Shown here: positions 33,929-47,500 of the stretch, in pieces
Position numbering within the stretch: the stretch's first letter is position 1
Layout of the letters: the number at the start of each line of letters is the position of its first letter
Source of the DNA: Buxus sempervirens
Taxonomy: Eukaryota; Streptophyta; Magnoliopsida; Buxales; Buxaceae
DNA length: 64,000 nucleotides
Reading direction: 5' to 3'
Assembly: GCA_947561395.2 (NCBI GenBank)
Contig: OX387188.1
Coordinates: forward strand, 41,473,942-41,537,941
Translations under genes and position numbers: made by a program
Notes under the pieces: generated by a model
Told to the model about the DNA's origin: nothing
The model's input: only the letters and a program-made list of their open reading frames with translations
Database searches by the model: none

Positions 33929-35174
33929 GGCTCTGATTGGTTCCATGAATTGGAATTAGAATTTCCCAATTTATAATAAATTAGAATTGGATGAAATTAA
34001 ATTTTTTGTGATTGGATTAATATAGAATTGAAATTTAGAATTAGAATTTCATAAAGAATTGAAATTTAAAATTAGAATTTCATAAAGAATTGATTAAAAT
34101 TCTAATTTTCTTGATTAGTTAAACTTATAAAATTCAATTGACTGGTTTTTAGTTTGAACCTCAATATGCATGGAGATTGCGGAACGTGCTGGCCATTAAT
34201 TTCACCACCAACTCACAAACCATTAGACCTGACATTTTTCTAAACCATTTATATCCTTAAACGCCTCATGCTTCACTAATATCAAGAAGAGAGTTCAATC
34301 AATATATATAAAAAAAAAGAAAGAACACTGGTTTTGTTTGCATTGTGGGAAAAAACGGTAGTTTTGTGAATCACAACAGGGAAAATAAAAAAGAAAAAAA
34401 GAAAAAAAAAGAGAGCTAAAACAATTTTAAAAAACAGCATGAGAAAAAGGGCTCGCAAATGAAAAACAGAGCGCGTAAAATCAACGGAAAAAGAAAGCCT
34501 AAGGATGGAAAAAAAAATCGCATATAGCAGTCCAAAAACGAAGAAGATCAAACAAAGGGGTAGATGAAAAAAAAACCAGCACATTGCAACAACCAAAAAG
34601 AAAGACCAAGTAAAGGGGAAAAGAAAGGATAGACCAAAAGAGAAAGAGAATAGGAAGAGAGAGTACGTACCCGTGGGGGTTTGAAGGTATTGTTTGCAGC
34701 AAAGACAAAGAGGAAGGGGAAAGAGGTTGCTGCGAAAAAAATACAAAATGACACCTTAGAACAAAACGATGGAGAAAGATTAGGACGGGTAGAAAGAGAG
34801 AGGAAGGGGAGAGTACATCCCAAATTGCCTTCCGTTTGATCATTTGCAGCAACCCAGAAAAAACGATAGATGTAGAAAGGGAGAGGGAGAGAGAGAGAGA
34901 GAGAGAGAGAAGGGGGGGAGCGGAGAATACATAATGAAGCACGATAGGTTTTTACTTTTTATTTTTTATTGAGTTGCCGAATTCTTGGTCATGTATCCCG
35001 AATTCTCCTATATTATGTGGGGAATTAGGTAATCTAAAATATACCTTAAACCTAATTCTGCAGAATTGGGTTATAATTCCAATTTTAATTTTGAAAAATC
35101 CAACCAATCAGGAGAATTGGAATTGATCTCCCAATTCCAATTCTTGCTCCCAATTCCCTAAACCAATCGGGGCC
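33929..35174. mobile_element. Tourist-like (PIF/Harbinger) non-autonomous element, copy B
   Basis: Starts GGCTCTGATTGGTT, ends AACCAATCGGGGCC, with TTA on both sides (33,926-33,928 and 35,175-35,177). Orthologous to 9,201-10,407 by block duplication. It contains a (GA)n microsatellite near 34,885-34,911 that is much shorter in copy A. Confidence 0.8.
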
Positions 35175-35590
35175 TTAGGTTATTGAGGAGTTGTGTCTTT
35201 AAATCTAATTAATGGGCGCTTGCTTTTTCAACTAAAATGGCGTTTGAGCGTTAGAATAGGTGGTTGAGGCTGGGAAATTTATCATTTCTGAAAAGGCCCG
35301 CAAGAGGTTACGAGGGTAACTTTTTGGTAGTCTTTAATCTCTAATAATTTGGAATTTTACATGTTGAGCATACCAAACACGTAATTAATTATCGTTTCTG
35401 TTTAAACAAGGGATTATGAAGTTTCTTATTCTTCTGCTAACTTTGCTTGAAAGAGAATTAAAACATATGAGGATTTATATATTTAAAACCTTCTTGGCCT
35501 ACCACTGTTGGAACACAGGAATCCAAGTCTGAATTTTCAAACTGGCATTGTAAATTGTATAGTTTAAATGGGTCGATTGCAGGACTCCCA

Positions 35591-35606
35591 GGAGACAAAA
35601 GGGTAT
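35591..35606. other. Empty site of the block A LINE insertion
   Basis: GGAGACAAAAGGGTAT occurs once here, whereas block A has it twice around the LINE. It proves the insertion and its target duplication. Confidence 0.92.
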
Positions 35607-35876
35607 AATAAAATCATTCTTTAGGGAGCCAAAAAAGGAGATCAGAAAAACTTGTACTCCTCCACCCTACTAAGTTTCCAGGGAAACTTTCTCATTAACT
35701 TCTATCAACCTGTATTCAAGGTTGGGTCCAATTATTATTTGACTTTCCTGTTTTTCACCTCCAAACAGAATTTTTTTCCTTTAGACAAATCACCTCAACC
35801 AAAAGCTCATTAAAGAAACAGCAACCAAGACATGGGTTGTAAAGATGACTCTGATCAAATCCAAGAACAGAATTTC
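35607..35876. other. Right tail of duplicated block B
   Basis: Matches 11,466-11,735; homology ends at about 35,876. Confidence 0.7.
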
Positions 35877-37297
35877 TTATCACTAAAGAATGTTTGTGGG
35901 AAATTTACTGGGATTGAATTCATCAGAACAACAGTAGGACATGCTTTCAACAAAACAAGGCCTACGGCTGATGTAGATACTAGATGAGATGCTATTCTTT
36001 GTAAATGAAAGCAACATTTGCAAGCGGATAATGAACTCTAATAGACAAACCAAGATTTTATTAATCAGATCAGTTAATAATTTTCCAGATAAGCTACAAA
36101 TAAAAATCAGAAAATGTGGACAAGATTACACAGTATTTACTTGTTATTGGCAATATATATAGATTTTTTTTTGATGAATATATATTTAGATGTCACCACA
36201 ACGGTTCGACACACGAGAATCTGTTAAATATCTTCAGCTTGTTTAATAATCTATTATTAGTCTATGACATTTGATCTGTTTAATTAATTACAAGTTGGAG
36301 GGAGTTAGATAAAAAGTCATCTCCCATGCCATCATTTTGAAACCTAATTCTTTCTTTCTTCATTTTGTACTTTCCCTTTTCTTTCTTGAAAGACAGTTGA
36401 GAAGGAAACTTGGGAGACAAATGGTACAAGGTCCATCCTTTAATAATCCTAAATAAGCACTTAAGAAATGATAAGAACAAGATGGCCATGATTCATTTTC
36501 ATGAAAGCTACCATCTCCTGACTGGTGACTCCGTGTGTGTATCTGTAAAGGCCACGTTAATCAGGGAGAAGAAAAAGTTATTGGGCGTATACATATTTGG
36601 TGAGGATATATCTGCCACATTAAAGGCAAAGTTTTCCAAATGAATGCTCTAATAATCTCCCTCAAGCTAAGCTTTATGTTAATAAAAAGACAATCAGTTT
36701 CATAAAGGTGTCGGCTTATAAGATGGTTCCTCGTTCAAAGTTAATAAAAAAAAATGCTTTGATCAACCAAAGCTTTCAACTTTAATAAAATGAGAATAGA
36801 CCTAATGAAAGCGAAACCTCTATAATTTTTTTAATACATTATGCAATTTTTAATTCTGAGGAATTGAAGGAGTAAAGTACCCTAGATGTGACACAAGGTT
36901 ATTCAATGTGCTGGCCCAAGCTTGCCTTGGACCAGGTTTGGCCTTGAGGTCTACAATCTCTGGGATAAACCATGATCAGGCCTGGGTCAACACTCCTAAA
37001 AAAAACCTAGTCATTATGGTAGTGATTAGATAGAAGTATTTTCTGGGTCACTAATTATCAGTCATCACCGGATCAAGGGGACCAGCAACTTTATTAATGC
37101 AAGGGCTTGCAGCGATGACTTCTACTTTCATGCATCAAATGAGGTCAAAATCCAAACACAACAGAAATGGAACATCTCCTTCTTGTTCATCTTTTATTTT
37201 TGTGTGAAAAAATAGGAGGCCCACATGGAAGTTCCAAGAAACGCAAAATATAGCCCAAGATTAAAAATATAAGCCATATCAAGCTACTGTTGGAAAT
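35877..37297. other. Intergenic DNA downstream of RsmG
   Basis: No supported gene. The right end includes the RsmG 3' UTR (minus strand). Confidence 0.45.
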
Positions 37298-40200
37298 TTA
37301 CAGTGGTAGTTTTGCCGGAGTACCAGGATCACGAGGATATTTCTTTGGTGTGGGACGATCTTTCAAACAAACGATAGCAGTTCTCTGTCCATATGGGCTG
37401 TGTGATTCCACTGGGAAGTAAAAAGACTTATTAATTGCTTAGATGAGTAAAATAATAATTTATTGTTAACAATTCGTGGTCACTATTCCCAAAAATAAAA
37501 GGAATTTATGCATTATTTATATTTCATAAATGGAAGCGAAATACAGAAATATACGACCATATTCAGATGGATCACAAGTAATGCAATTAATCCATAAGAT
37601 TGAGCAAAAGCAGAGAGCAAGAAATCATTCATAAAACAATTTCTGATGGGATACCTAGTCCCCTGGGGCCTGGGGTAACATCTGAAGCTGTCAAACTTGT
37701 AATCTGTTTAGGTTCCACATAAGCATTTGAGATTATTCAATTGAGTTGATATCTGAGTAACAATTCCCAGAGGACAACAGGCCTGACCCTTTGGTGTCCC
37801 ATGCTAAAGGTGCAGAAACTGCATGAAATTACACACTGAGGAAGCAATTTCTGCTATGTCTATGGGTCAGACTGAACTGACTAAGGGAACAACAGGAAAA
37901 GAACCCATCCAGGGTCAAAAGAATTGATTCAAGATACCCTCCTCTCAATTACTAAATAACCTGAAAATGCATCAATTTACAACCTAATACTTACAAAGAA
38001 AAGATGGCATAACAGGGTAATAGGCTCGAAGACGACAGCAACACATGATAATTTTAGTACAGTTATCACCAAATAACCAGAGGCTGATACTATCTAACTA
38101 GTATCCCTTGTGCTTTCAACAAAAGCAATCTCTATCACCCTCTTTTATACTGTTCTTTTACTCAATAAGCGAGGAGCTTCTTCATTTTTTTGTTTGTTAC
38201 ATTGGGTAGTGCCTAAGTCAATCAAGAAGGTGCATAAAGATCCATTTGATGGGAAATGGTAGATTCTTTGGAAGTTGGTGCTGTTTGCAATTTTGGTATG
38301 GCTTGTTGACTGAAAGAAACTTCCGAATTTTTTAAGATGAAAAGATATGTTTTAAGCAAGTATGTTCAAACATTGGCTTCTTAGCCAGATTGGGATGGGA
38401 AACCTCTTCCTGTCCATTTAATTTTTGAACACTTACTGATACAAAGTTTTGGTTTCATATCAATATACACATCTACATACATATACACATACGTGCATGC
38501 GTAAAAGATGGGGAAAAGAAAAACAGAAAAAGGACATACCACAGCACTGATTTAATATTGAAGCACCCATCAAATGAACTGCTTTTTCTGCATTCCTAAC
38601 TTCCTCCTGCATTCAAGTATCAAATAGAAGAAAAGAACTGGGGACATATCAGTTTAGGTATTTCACGCCTTCAATGAATTGAAAAATGACAGATGATTAA
38701 AAACTATTTCACAATGTTGATAAACAGGTGATTTTTGTTAAATAGAAGTGTATGGGTTAGTGTTTCCTTAGTTAACTATCCAATATTCCCAAGTGAATTT
38801 CATATTTACACTATTTTATGATGGCAAACTTTTGAGATTTCTAGGATTGTTTTCTTTTGTAGCTGCTCAAAATCAACAAGAAAAAAAGGAAAAATAGAAA
38901 ATTACATCATTTTGCAGGAATCAAATGACAACATTTTTCATAAATGTTTACCTGTACCATCATAACTCCACTACTTCTGAATCTAAAGTTCCAAATAGTA
39001 AATATGGGAACTAAAGACACAAGACAAATCAAAATTAAATGCTGAGGAAAGATTCCCAACAGCTACAACAGCAACAACAAACTGTCCTGATATAAAGAAA
39101 CAGTTGTATCCTACATGTGGAAAATCATGAATTTCTTGTGGTGGCCTTAAAAGTTGATTAGAACAGCATGAACATGAAGCAACAAATCTTTACCAAAGTT
39201 ACTAGCCTGACAAAGTAATACATATAAAGCATAATTTCTTCAAAAATGATGGAAAAAAAAATTTTATTATAAGCCTGAAGGGATCTACTTGGCAATGTGA
39301 TATAGATGGGGAAATATTATTTTGATAAAAAGGAAAAAGTATATACTGCATACCTGAGGATCATGACCTTTTGCGGCTACAAATAAGCCACCAACACGAA
39401 CTAGTGGAAGACAGTACTCAGCTGAGAATTGAAAAAAACGAAAGCAACAATGAAACATTTAAAGAGACATGCAGGAAGGAATCGATATTAGATACTATTA
39501 TCATACCTAAAATTCTCAGTTCTGCTACAGCTCTTGCCACTGCTACATCAAACACCTCTCTGAAATCAAGATTTTGTCCCACACTCTGTCCTATACAAAG
39601 GTTTTATATGTGCTTGTAAAGAAAGATAAAAGTAGTAGGCACAAAAGAAGGTAAAGAGGAAAGCAGCATATTGATGGCCAGATTTTATGCAACTACAAGT
39701 TAACTAGTGTTCCATAACAAAATTCAGTATGCAGAAACATTTTTCATATGCAGCTGAGTGGAAATTGCAAGGGATTCTTATTGAAGGATAAAAATGGGCA
39801 GGAGGATGATAAAAAAGAACCAAGATAAAGTCAGTAAAAAAAGATATAATGTTTTTTTTGAAAGATTGGAATGGTTGAACGGTATTTTTTGTCTCGAAGA
39901 CATTCTAGGTTTTAAATGAATGGCCAATCCAATTTTACCTATCTCCTTTCTCTTATTTACCATCTGGAAAACACCCAGGAACTCCAAAATATGTTCATTC
40001 TTAAATTCCTAGTCTTCCTATTCATCCACCTCAACATCATTGCCATAGTAATGTAAATATGTGCTTCTTTTTTGCCCAAAATTCTACTCTATACATCATA
40101 ACTATCCTACAGATTCCCCTTATAGCTTGAATGGAACAATTAGATGACCATGAAAAGTCATTTGAAAATTAGAAAATGGATGGAGCAAAGAAAATCCCAA

Positions 40201-41264
40201 CATAATAGGCATGTCCTTCTCTTGCTTCATCAAGGAGATTCTTCATCTCCGTATAATATCATAATATGAATGATGTGACATGAAACTGGTATCTAGAATT
40301 CTTACTTCAACATAGCAAACTTTCATTGTTTTTCCCATCTTAATCCACACAGGATATTACAATGTCTTAACAAAATTTGCATAATTTTCAGCCCAGTATC
40401 ATCCACAACCAACACATTAATGTATTCAACTATTCATCAAATGGAACACAATTACTAAAAAGCCAACAGAGGTTGCACTGACTCTGATTAGATACAGTAA
40501 ATACCTCTGCTCTTGCACGTAAAACTTGCACATTTTTCAAACCAGTTAGCCCAACAGCATGCTCCATAAAAAGGCAGCGTTTGTTCAGGGACTCCAAAAG
40601 AGTAACTTTCCAACCTATACATAAAAACCACCAGATTTTATTTTTCCTTTTTTCCAAAGAACAGAAAGAAAAAGAAGTTTAAGGCACCAAAGCAAATTGA
40701 TAAAGAAGAACTTAGAAATAAGGAAAGTCACCGGGACAAGCGATTGCTAAGACTAATCCAGGAAGGCCTGCACCACTGCCAACATCCACGAGGTCGAGAT
40801 CGTGGCATGAAGAGTCGCAATGAGCCAGATAGGAGTCCTGGATTGGAGGAATGATTGCAAGGGAATCCTCAACGTGCCTTTTCATAACCTCGCCAGCCTT
40901 TGTAACAGCAGTAAGGTTCATTCGCTGGAGAATCACAGAGAAAAACTTAGGTTTCACTGAAGAAGAGAGAGGGAGGGAGGGAGGGAGAGAGAGGAACAGA
41001 GAGATTTACCTGGTTCCACTGAAGAAGAGCGTCGACATATAGAGAAATCTGTTCTTTCTGGATGGAAGATAGGGTTTCATATCGAGCACAATTGAAGCTT
41101 CTAGTCATGGTTAGGGTATTTCTGTAATCGCCGTTAGGATTCCAGATTCGCGGGTTCAATGCTGGAAGGCGTTTGATGAAAGTTGGAAAAGAGACGTTAG
41201 GAATCTTATTACACCAAACCCACATCTTCGCGCGCTTCGCAGTTTCTCCAAGAAGCAGCGCCAT
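37298..41264 (-). CDS. rsmG: Organellar 16S rRNA (guanine-N7) methyltransferase RsmG/GidB, 7 exons
   Basis: Minus-strand exons 41,264-41,010; 40,924-40,732; 40,614-40,505; 39,585-39,507; 39,421-39,354; 38,606-38,540; 37,410-37,298. All junctions are GT/AG and phases agree, giving 294 aa. The first roughly 65 residues are basic and poor in acid, fitting a plastid or mitochondrial targeting peptide. Then come NLTAVTKAGEVMKRHVEDSL (about 88-107), the SAM-binding loop VDVGSGAGLPG (131-141), FREVFDVAVARAVAELRIL, CLPLVRVGGLFVAAKGHDPQ and HSPYGQRTAIVCLK, in RsmG order. RsmG methylates the universally conserved G527 (E. coli numbering) of small-subunit rRNA. It is divergent from CFM2 with about 310 bp between the two ATGs. 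The acceptor of exon 4 was chosen to keep frame (GACAG/AGTGTG). Confidence 0.92.
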
Positions 41265-41573
41265 TCATATCTTGGCAATATATTCTACCGCTTTCTGTAT
41301 CACCGACAATCTTAGCCGTTGGTGTGGCAGATTCTTTAAAGGCAAAGAATACATAAAGTCATTGTTCAACACATCAGGCCGTCGATCTAATCAACATGGC
41401 CAACTATTTTGACAGCGCCACGCAAGCGATCACTTCTCTGCAAGCAATTGAACCCGCCATGAAAAAGCTTATCCGTTCCACTTCCACCAGCGCTGGCGAC
41501 GGATTTGAAGGGGCGGAGTGGAAGAAAAGATATTTGTAATTACGTACAATCGGAAACGTTCCTTGGGCTTTCA
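41265..41573. promoter_or_regulatory. Shared intergenic promoter region of RsmG and CFM2
   Basis: 309 bp between divergent ATGs must hold both 5' UTRs and both core promoters. No convincing TATA box is seen on either strand, as is common for housekeeping organelle genes. An out-of-frame ATG at 41,268 lies just upstream of the RsmG start on the minus strand. Confidence 0.55.
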
Positions 41574-44500
41574 ATGCCGCTTCCTCTACCGTACAATCAT
41601 CCTCCGTTCACTTCGAAAGCCCTACCAGACGGATCACGTTTTCTCTTCCCATCCCCTTGTTCGCGAACCCTATTTTTCCGGAGTTCTAAACCCTGCAAAT
41701 TCGTCATCCGAAGCTCTACGGCAGATGTTGAAACCGTTAGTAAAACTGCCATTCAAAGGATAGCAGAGAAGCTCAGAAGCCTGGGCTACGTGGAGGAGAA
41801 TTCCGAAGATGCCGTACAGCCTGAAGTTGGCCATGGTAGTGCTGGTGAAATCTTTATCCCTTTCCCTAATGAGTTACCGAAGCATCGTGTCGGGTATACG
41901 ATCGATTCAAGCTGGAGCACTCCGGAGAATCCTGTGCCCGAGCCTGGTTCGGGACCAGCAATTACGAGATTTCACGAGCTGAAAAGTGAGGTGCGGAAGC
42001 AGAAACGAGCTGTGAAGAAAGAGGAGAAGGTACCGACGTTGGCGGAGCTGACTATACCTCAGGAGGAGTTAAAGAGACTTCGGGGAATTGGAATTGGCTT
42101 GCGGGAGAAGTTGAAAGTAGGAAAGGCGGGAATCACGGAAGGTATTGTTAATGGGATTCATGAGAGGTGGAGGCATTCAGAGCTTGTGAAGATCATGTGT
42201 GAGGACTTGTGTAAGATGAACATGAAGAGGACTCATGACATCTTGGAGGTTAGGGTTCTTTTTTACCGATTTTCCAATGTACCGGGACGAATCTTGCTAG
42301 AGATTTGAATCTCTCTTAAATACATGTCGATTGAGGGTTTACACTTGGTTTCTTGTCAATCTGATGATTCTCACTTTACCTTTAGACTCTTTTCCCCTGT
42401 AGCATGTATAACATTTTTTTCTCTCTGTTGTTTCCAAATCAAATTCATGGACTTTAGTTTTTTTCATTTGAGTACAATTATTCTTTTTATCACGTCCCAT
42501 TCATAGAAGTATAGAGTGTAGACATTATTGAATATAGTACTATCAGATTGTATTGAACTTCTAGTAGGCAGAAGTACATCCATCTAGAATGCATAATTTG
42601 AAAATGGATGAGATCTTTGACATGTATTTGTGTTTGAAATAAATTCTCAGCATATATTACTGACTTGAAAGCGAGTGCATAGATTTGTTATTGGATGCTT
42701 ATAGCTTGTACCCGGCTATCTGTTTTGGAATGCATCCATAACCCAATTTTCTTCTATGGCTGCTGATTAAAATCTGGTATTTGCTTACTTATTCGCAGAG
42801 AAAAACGGGAGGTTTTGTTGTTTGGAGGTCTGGAAGTACAATTATCTTATATAGAGGTGCCAATTATAAGTATCCCTACTTCTTCACTAACAATTCAAGA
42901 AATGTCGCTTCTCGTGATATGTCTTTGTTGGAATCTAGTATGGATTGTGGAGCTGTTGATGGAAACAAGAGTGATTCAGTATGCATATATGCTTCAGAAT
43001 CTGCTCAACCAAGTGTCTCCAGTATGAGAGGTGTGGCCCAATCGCCTTTGATTCATGGTGTTGGTTCTCCAAATAGGGTACGATTCCAACTTCCAGGTGA
43101 GGCACAACTTGCAGAAGAAGCGGATCGTATGTTAGATGGACTGGGTCCACGATTTACTGATTGGTGGGGCTATGATCCCCTACCTGTTGATGCTGATCTT
43201 CTGCCAGCTGTTGTTCCTGGATACCGGAGACCATTTCGCCTTCTCCCTTATGGGGTAAAACCTAAGCTAACGAATGATGAAATGACAACTTTAAGGAGAC
43301 TGGGCCGACCGTTACCTTGCCATTTTGCTCTAGGTGATTGACATGTTTCTTTCCAGTTCTCACTGCCATAGATCGTGTTATCATATGACTTAATGGCTTC
43401 ACTTATTTTCAGGTAGAAATAGAAACCTTCAAGGGTTGGCTGTGTCCATGGTTAAGCTGTGGGAAAGATGTGAGCTTGCAAAGATTGCAGTAAAACGAGG
43501 AGTCCAGAACGTTAACAGTGATATGATGGCTGAGGAGTTAAAGGTAATTGAGCTTGCAAAAATTTTTCTGTTGCTTTGCATAATTATTTCTTCTGTTTTG
43601 GATTTTATTCCCCTAAAAAAATGTCAGCTTTTATGAAGATGAAGAAAGTAAAAACTAATTCTCTCTTAAACCCATATTCAATATCCACTTTGGGTTTTTA
43701 GTTTCGTTCAGTGTGTCGCCCCAAAATTGAAGTACACTTTATAATTTTCCTGTAGGAGATCCAGTTGATCTTCCTTAACGAAGCCTTCAAAACACAATGC
43801 CAAGAAAGTGCCTGTAGAAATTTATTGTGATATGCTACATAAATAACGTATTTCTCTTTCTGCCACAGCTCCCTTTAAAGGAAAAACCCGCATGGAAACA
43901 GAGCATACATTTTTTTTTTTGTTTTACATTCCCCCTGTTATGTTCTGTAATTTATCTCTGCCTCAGATGTTCTGATGACACTTTATTTATAAACTATTTT
44001 TTTCCATCAAAATAAAAAATAAAAAAAGTTATTAATTATTGTGATTTCATACCTTTTGCTCCATAATATCACAAAGTAGGGTTGAAGTGAAATGCAGGAC
44101 AGTGAGGGTATCACCTAAGCGATCTTTTCATGCTTTCAAAACCCATAGTGCCTGAAACAGGGATTGATGGGTTGTGATGGGGCAGGCACTTGGTGCACCT
44201 AGGTGGTAAGGCATTGAGAGCCAATGGTGGGCTCCTAATTTATAATAGATTAATAGGTCTCTGAACTTCATATCATATGACTAAGGCGTTTTGGTGATTA
44301 AACGGAAATTTACAAACATACCTTAGCCAAAATGCTACTAATATAGTTCAGATATTTAGCTCAATTAAATTAAAGGATGGTATAAATGTGGCACTTATTG
44401 CTATTGGAAAAAAAAACATAGAAAATAATCCTATGGCTTGCTTGCTTCAAATGATCTCTCTCTCTAATGAGAAACATGTACGACACACTCATTAATAGGT

Positions 44501-47500
44501 GGAAATTGGGTGCCTTGTGGTAAAGAAAATATCTTTCCTTTATTCTAATGATATGTATGTCGACGAAGAGTACATTGACAAAGAAAAAAAGGTGACTGAC
44601 GGGGTTGGTGAAAAGTTGTAAGGATATTTTTGTAGACATTAATGATGGTGATTTTGATGTTTGACAAGTTGTTTTTTCCTTTCTTTCTTTCCTTTTCTTT
44701 TCTTTGGTGACAATTTAAAATTTTGGGATCTTAGCGATTAAATAGTATTCTCTGATCTAAATTGTCATGTTATTACTTAACTAGCTGAGTTTCCCTCTTT
44801 GTCTATTATTTTTACTAATAATATTTATAAAAATTAATATAACTTTTTGTCAATAAGGCCTTGCCTAGACAACTTGAGTATGATAAGACTACATTCTACA
44901 TAATCATATGCAGCTACTTGTCATTTGACTTAAACGTCTCGCATTACCTGCAAAGGTTATTATTGTTTTGGGGGGTGGGGTTGTGCAAAACAACACTGCT
45001 TTATTTGCATTAACCACTCTATGTACCAGATTTTGATGATCCATATCCTTACTGGAAATAGTGTAATGGTAAATAGACACAAATATGTTCTAAATCTACT
45101 TGTTATATTGTAGTATAATACAAGAAGTCACCCCTATTAGAAATTAATATGTCACTTCATATATAAAATCTTTTTATATTTATCTATGATTATTCACATA
45201 ATTTCCTTTGGAAATTAACTCTTGCAGCGGCTGACTGGTGGAATGCTTCTTTCGCGGGATAGGGAATTTATTGTATTTTATAGAGGAAAAGATTTTCTAC
45301 CATCTAGGATTTCTTCCGAAATAGAAGAGCGGAAAAACTATGGAATGCATGGAGGAAAACAGAAGACAGGTGATATCTTGTCACGTGAGATTGAGACTAC
45401 AACTGAATCCAATCTTCAGACTGTGGAGCAAGCTTCTGTTGTGGAACCAAAAAGAACAAGTGACCTGAATAAAATTAATCACTCCTCTGAACAAAGGAAG
45501 CTGAGATCAGCAATGACTGATATTAGAACCATTAATTCCAAGCTTTCTGTGGTGTGTACAGCTAAAATGCTCCGATAGACTTAACTCCTGGTAAATCTAA
45601 TATGTGTTGCGTCTTACATGTTTCTCACTACAGGCATTAGAAAAGAAGGAAAAGGCAGAGAAGCTTCTGATAGAGCTAGAGAAAGCAACCACTCCACAAA
45701 AACCAGAATTAGATAAAGAGGGTATTACTGAAGAAGAAAGATACATGCTAAGGAAGGTTGGCTTGAGAATGAAGCCTTTCTTACTATTGGGTAAGTTAAG
45801 AACATAGTTAATAACCTTGTAGCTGCTAATCTCCCTTGAAAATATATTGATTATTGAAAGGGTGAAATAAAAAACAATTTGGATAGCCTAGCTGAAGGTG
45901 TTTTGAGTAATTTGCTTTAAAGTGTCAATATAATGGTGGTATTGGACACCTGTGAAACCAGTATGTATTGATAATGGTAGATATTAGCTGATACACACTA
46001 GGTATCAGCTGAAATGATGAAGAATCACAGTGAATTTATAAAGAACAGCTGATTCCACTGTCCAAGTTTCTTATCAGCCCCTCATGAAACTGATATGTTT
46101 GGTCTAATATATAATTTTGGATGATATTTGAATCAATTGTGAAAATGGGGCTAAAATAGGTAGGGTGTCATTTAATGGTATTGGCTCTTATTCATGAAAA
46201 GGAGGGAGTGGGTTTGTGGGGGCGGTGGGTTGCATTAGCCCTTTTTAGTGTTTGGTTTCTTAAAGTTTCCTTGTTCAGATTTTTGTTATAAAGTACTTGT
46301 AAGTATTCAATTATATAACTCCCGGAATTAGATCCAGTTTTTCATCTTTTATTTTCTTCCGCTCAATAAAGTTCCTGTTATTTATAAAATAAAAAATAAG
46401 ATTCTCAAATTGCATCTTAGTATAATATAAAATTAACTCTAGTATGAAATAAAGTCCTGACAATAAAAAGATTACCTTTTTACTTTTGTCGAGATTCTTT
46501 TAATCTTTCTTTGCAGACAAATTCATATCTTCCACAGCATTTTCCCTAGTAAGACTTTTTATTCTGGTATGCAGGAAGACGGGGAGTTTTTGACGGAACT
46601 GTTGAAAACATGCATCTTCACTGGAAGTACAGAGAACTTGTGAAAATAATTTCTAGTGACAGATGCATTGAAGATGTTCATGCAAAAGCGAGGACATTGG
46701 AGGCTGAAAGTGGAGGAATATTGGTAGCAGTGGAGAGAGTGAGTAAGGGATATGCAATCATTGTATATCGTGGCAAGAATTACCGACGGCCTACTAGTTT
46801 GAGACCTAGGACACTATTAAACAAGAAGGAAGCAATGAGGCGCTCTTTAGAGGCACAACGTCGTGAGGTGACTCTAGTCTCTTATGATTTTATTGATTTA
46901 TATATTAAGATGAGTTATAAGGTCTCCACACTTGTGACCACACTTCATTTATGTCAGACATATGCAGGCACGCACATGGATCATGATCCACTATACAGTG
47001 GATTCACTTAGATATCTTGAGCACACAGGTTCAATTGGATGATAAAAAGAAAGATATTACAATCTTTTGGTGGTCAAAAGGATAGAATGGTCTGGAAGCT
47101 TGTCAGTTTTATATCTGGGGAACATTCAGTTGGTTTAAATCTTTTCATTGATGGTCCATAGTGGGATCCATCAAGTGATCAACTCTCATCTTGCTTGCTG
47201 TTATAGAATTAGAAGGTTTTATGCATTTGGAAAGAGTGTGAATGATGGAAAGTTGCTATTGTTGATTGTTACCAAATATATACATATATAAACGAAAGAC
47301 ATGATGGAATAGGTGTATTGCCTATTCTCTCTTCTTTCTCTATTTCTCTCTATTTACCTTCTACACTTGCAAATCATGTATACGACATGGAATCTTTTTT
47401 GTCATTCTTACCAAAATATGTCTATGTAGAATATTCCTATAGATATGTTTTTTTTCTAGGTTGCCTTTTGTCTTCACGATCTTATACTTCTCATTTTTCA

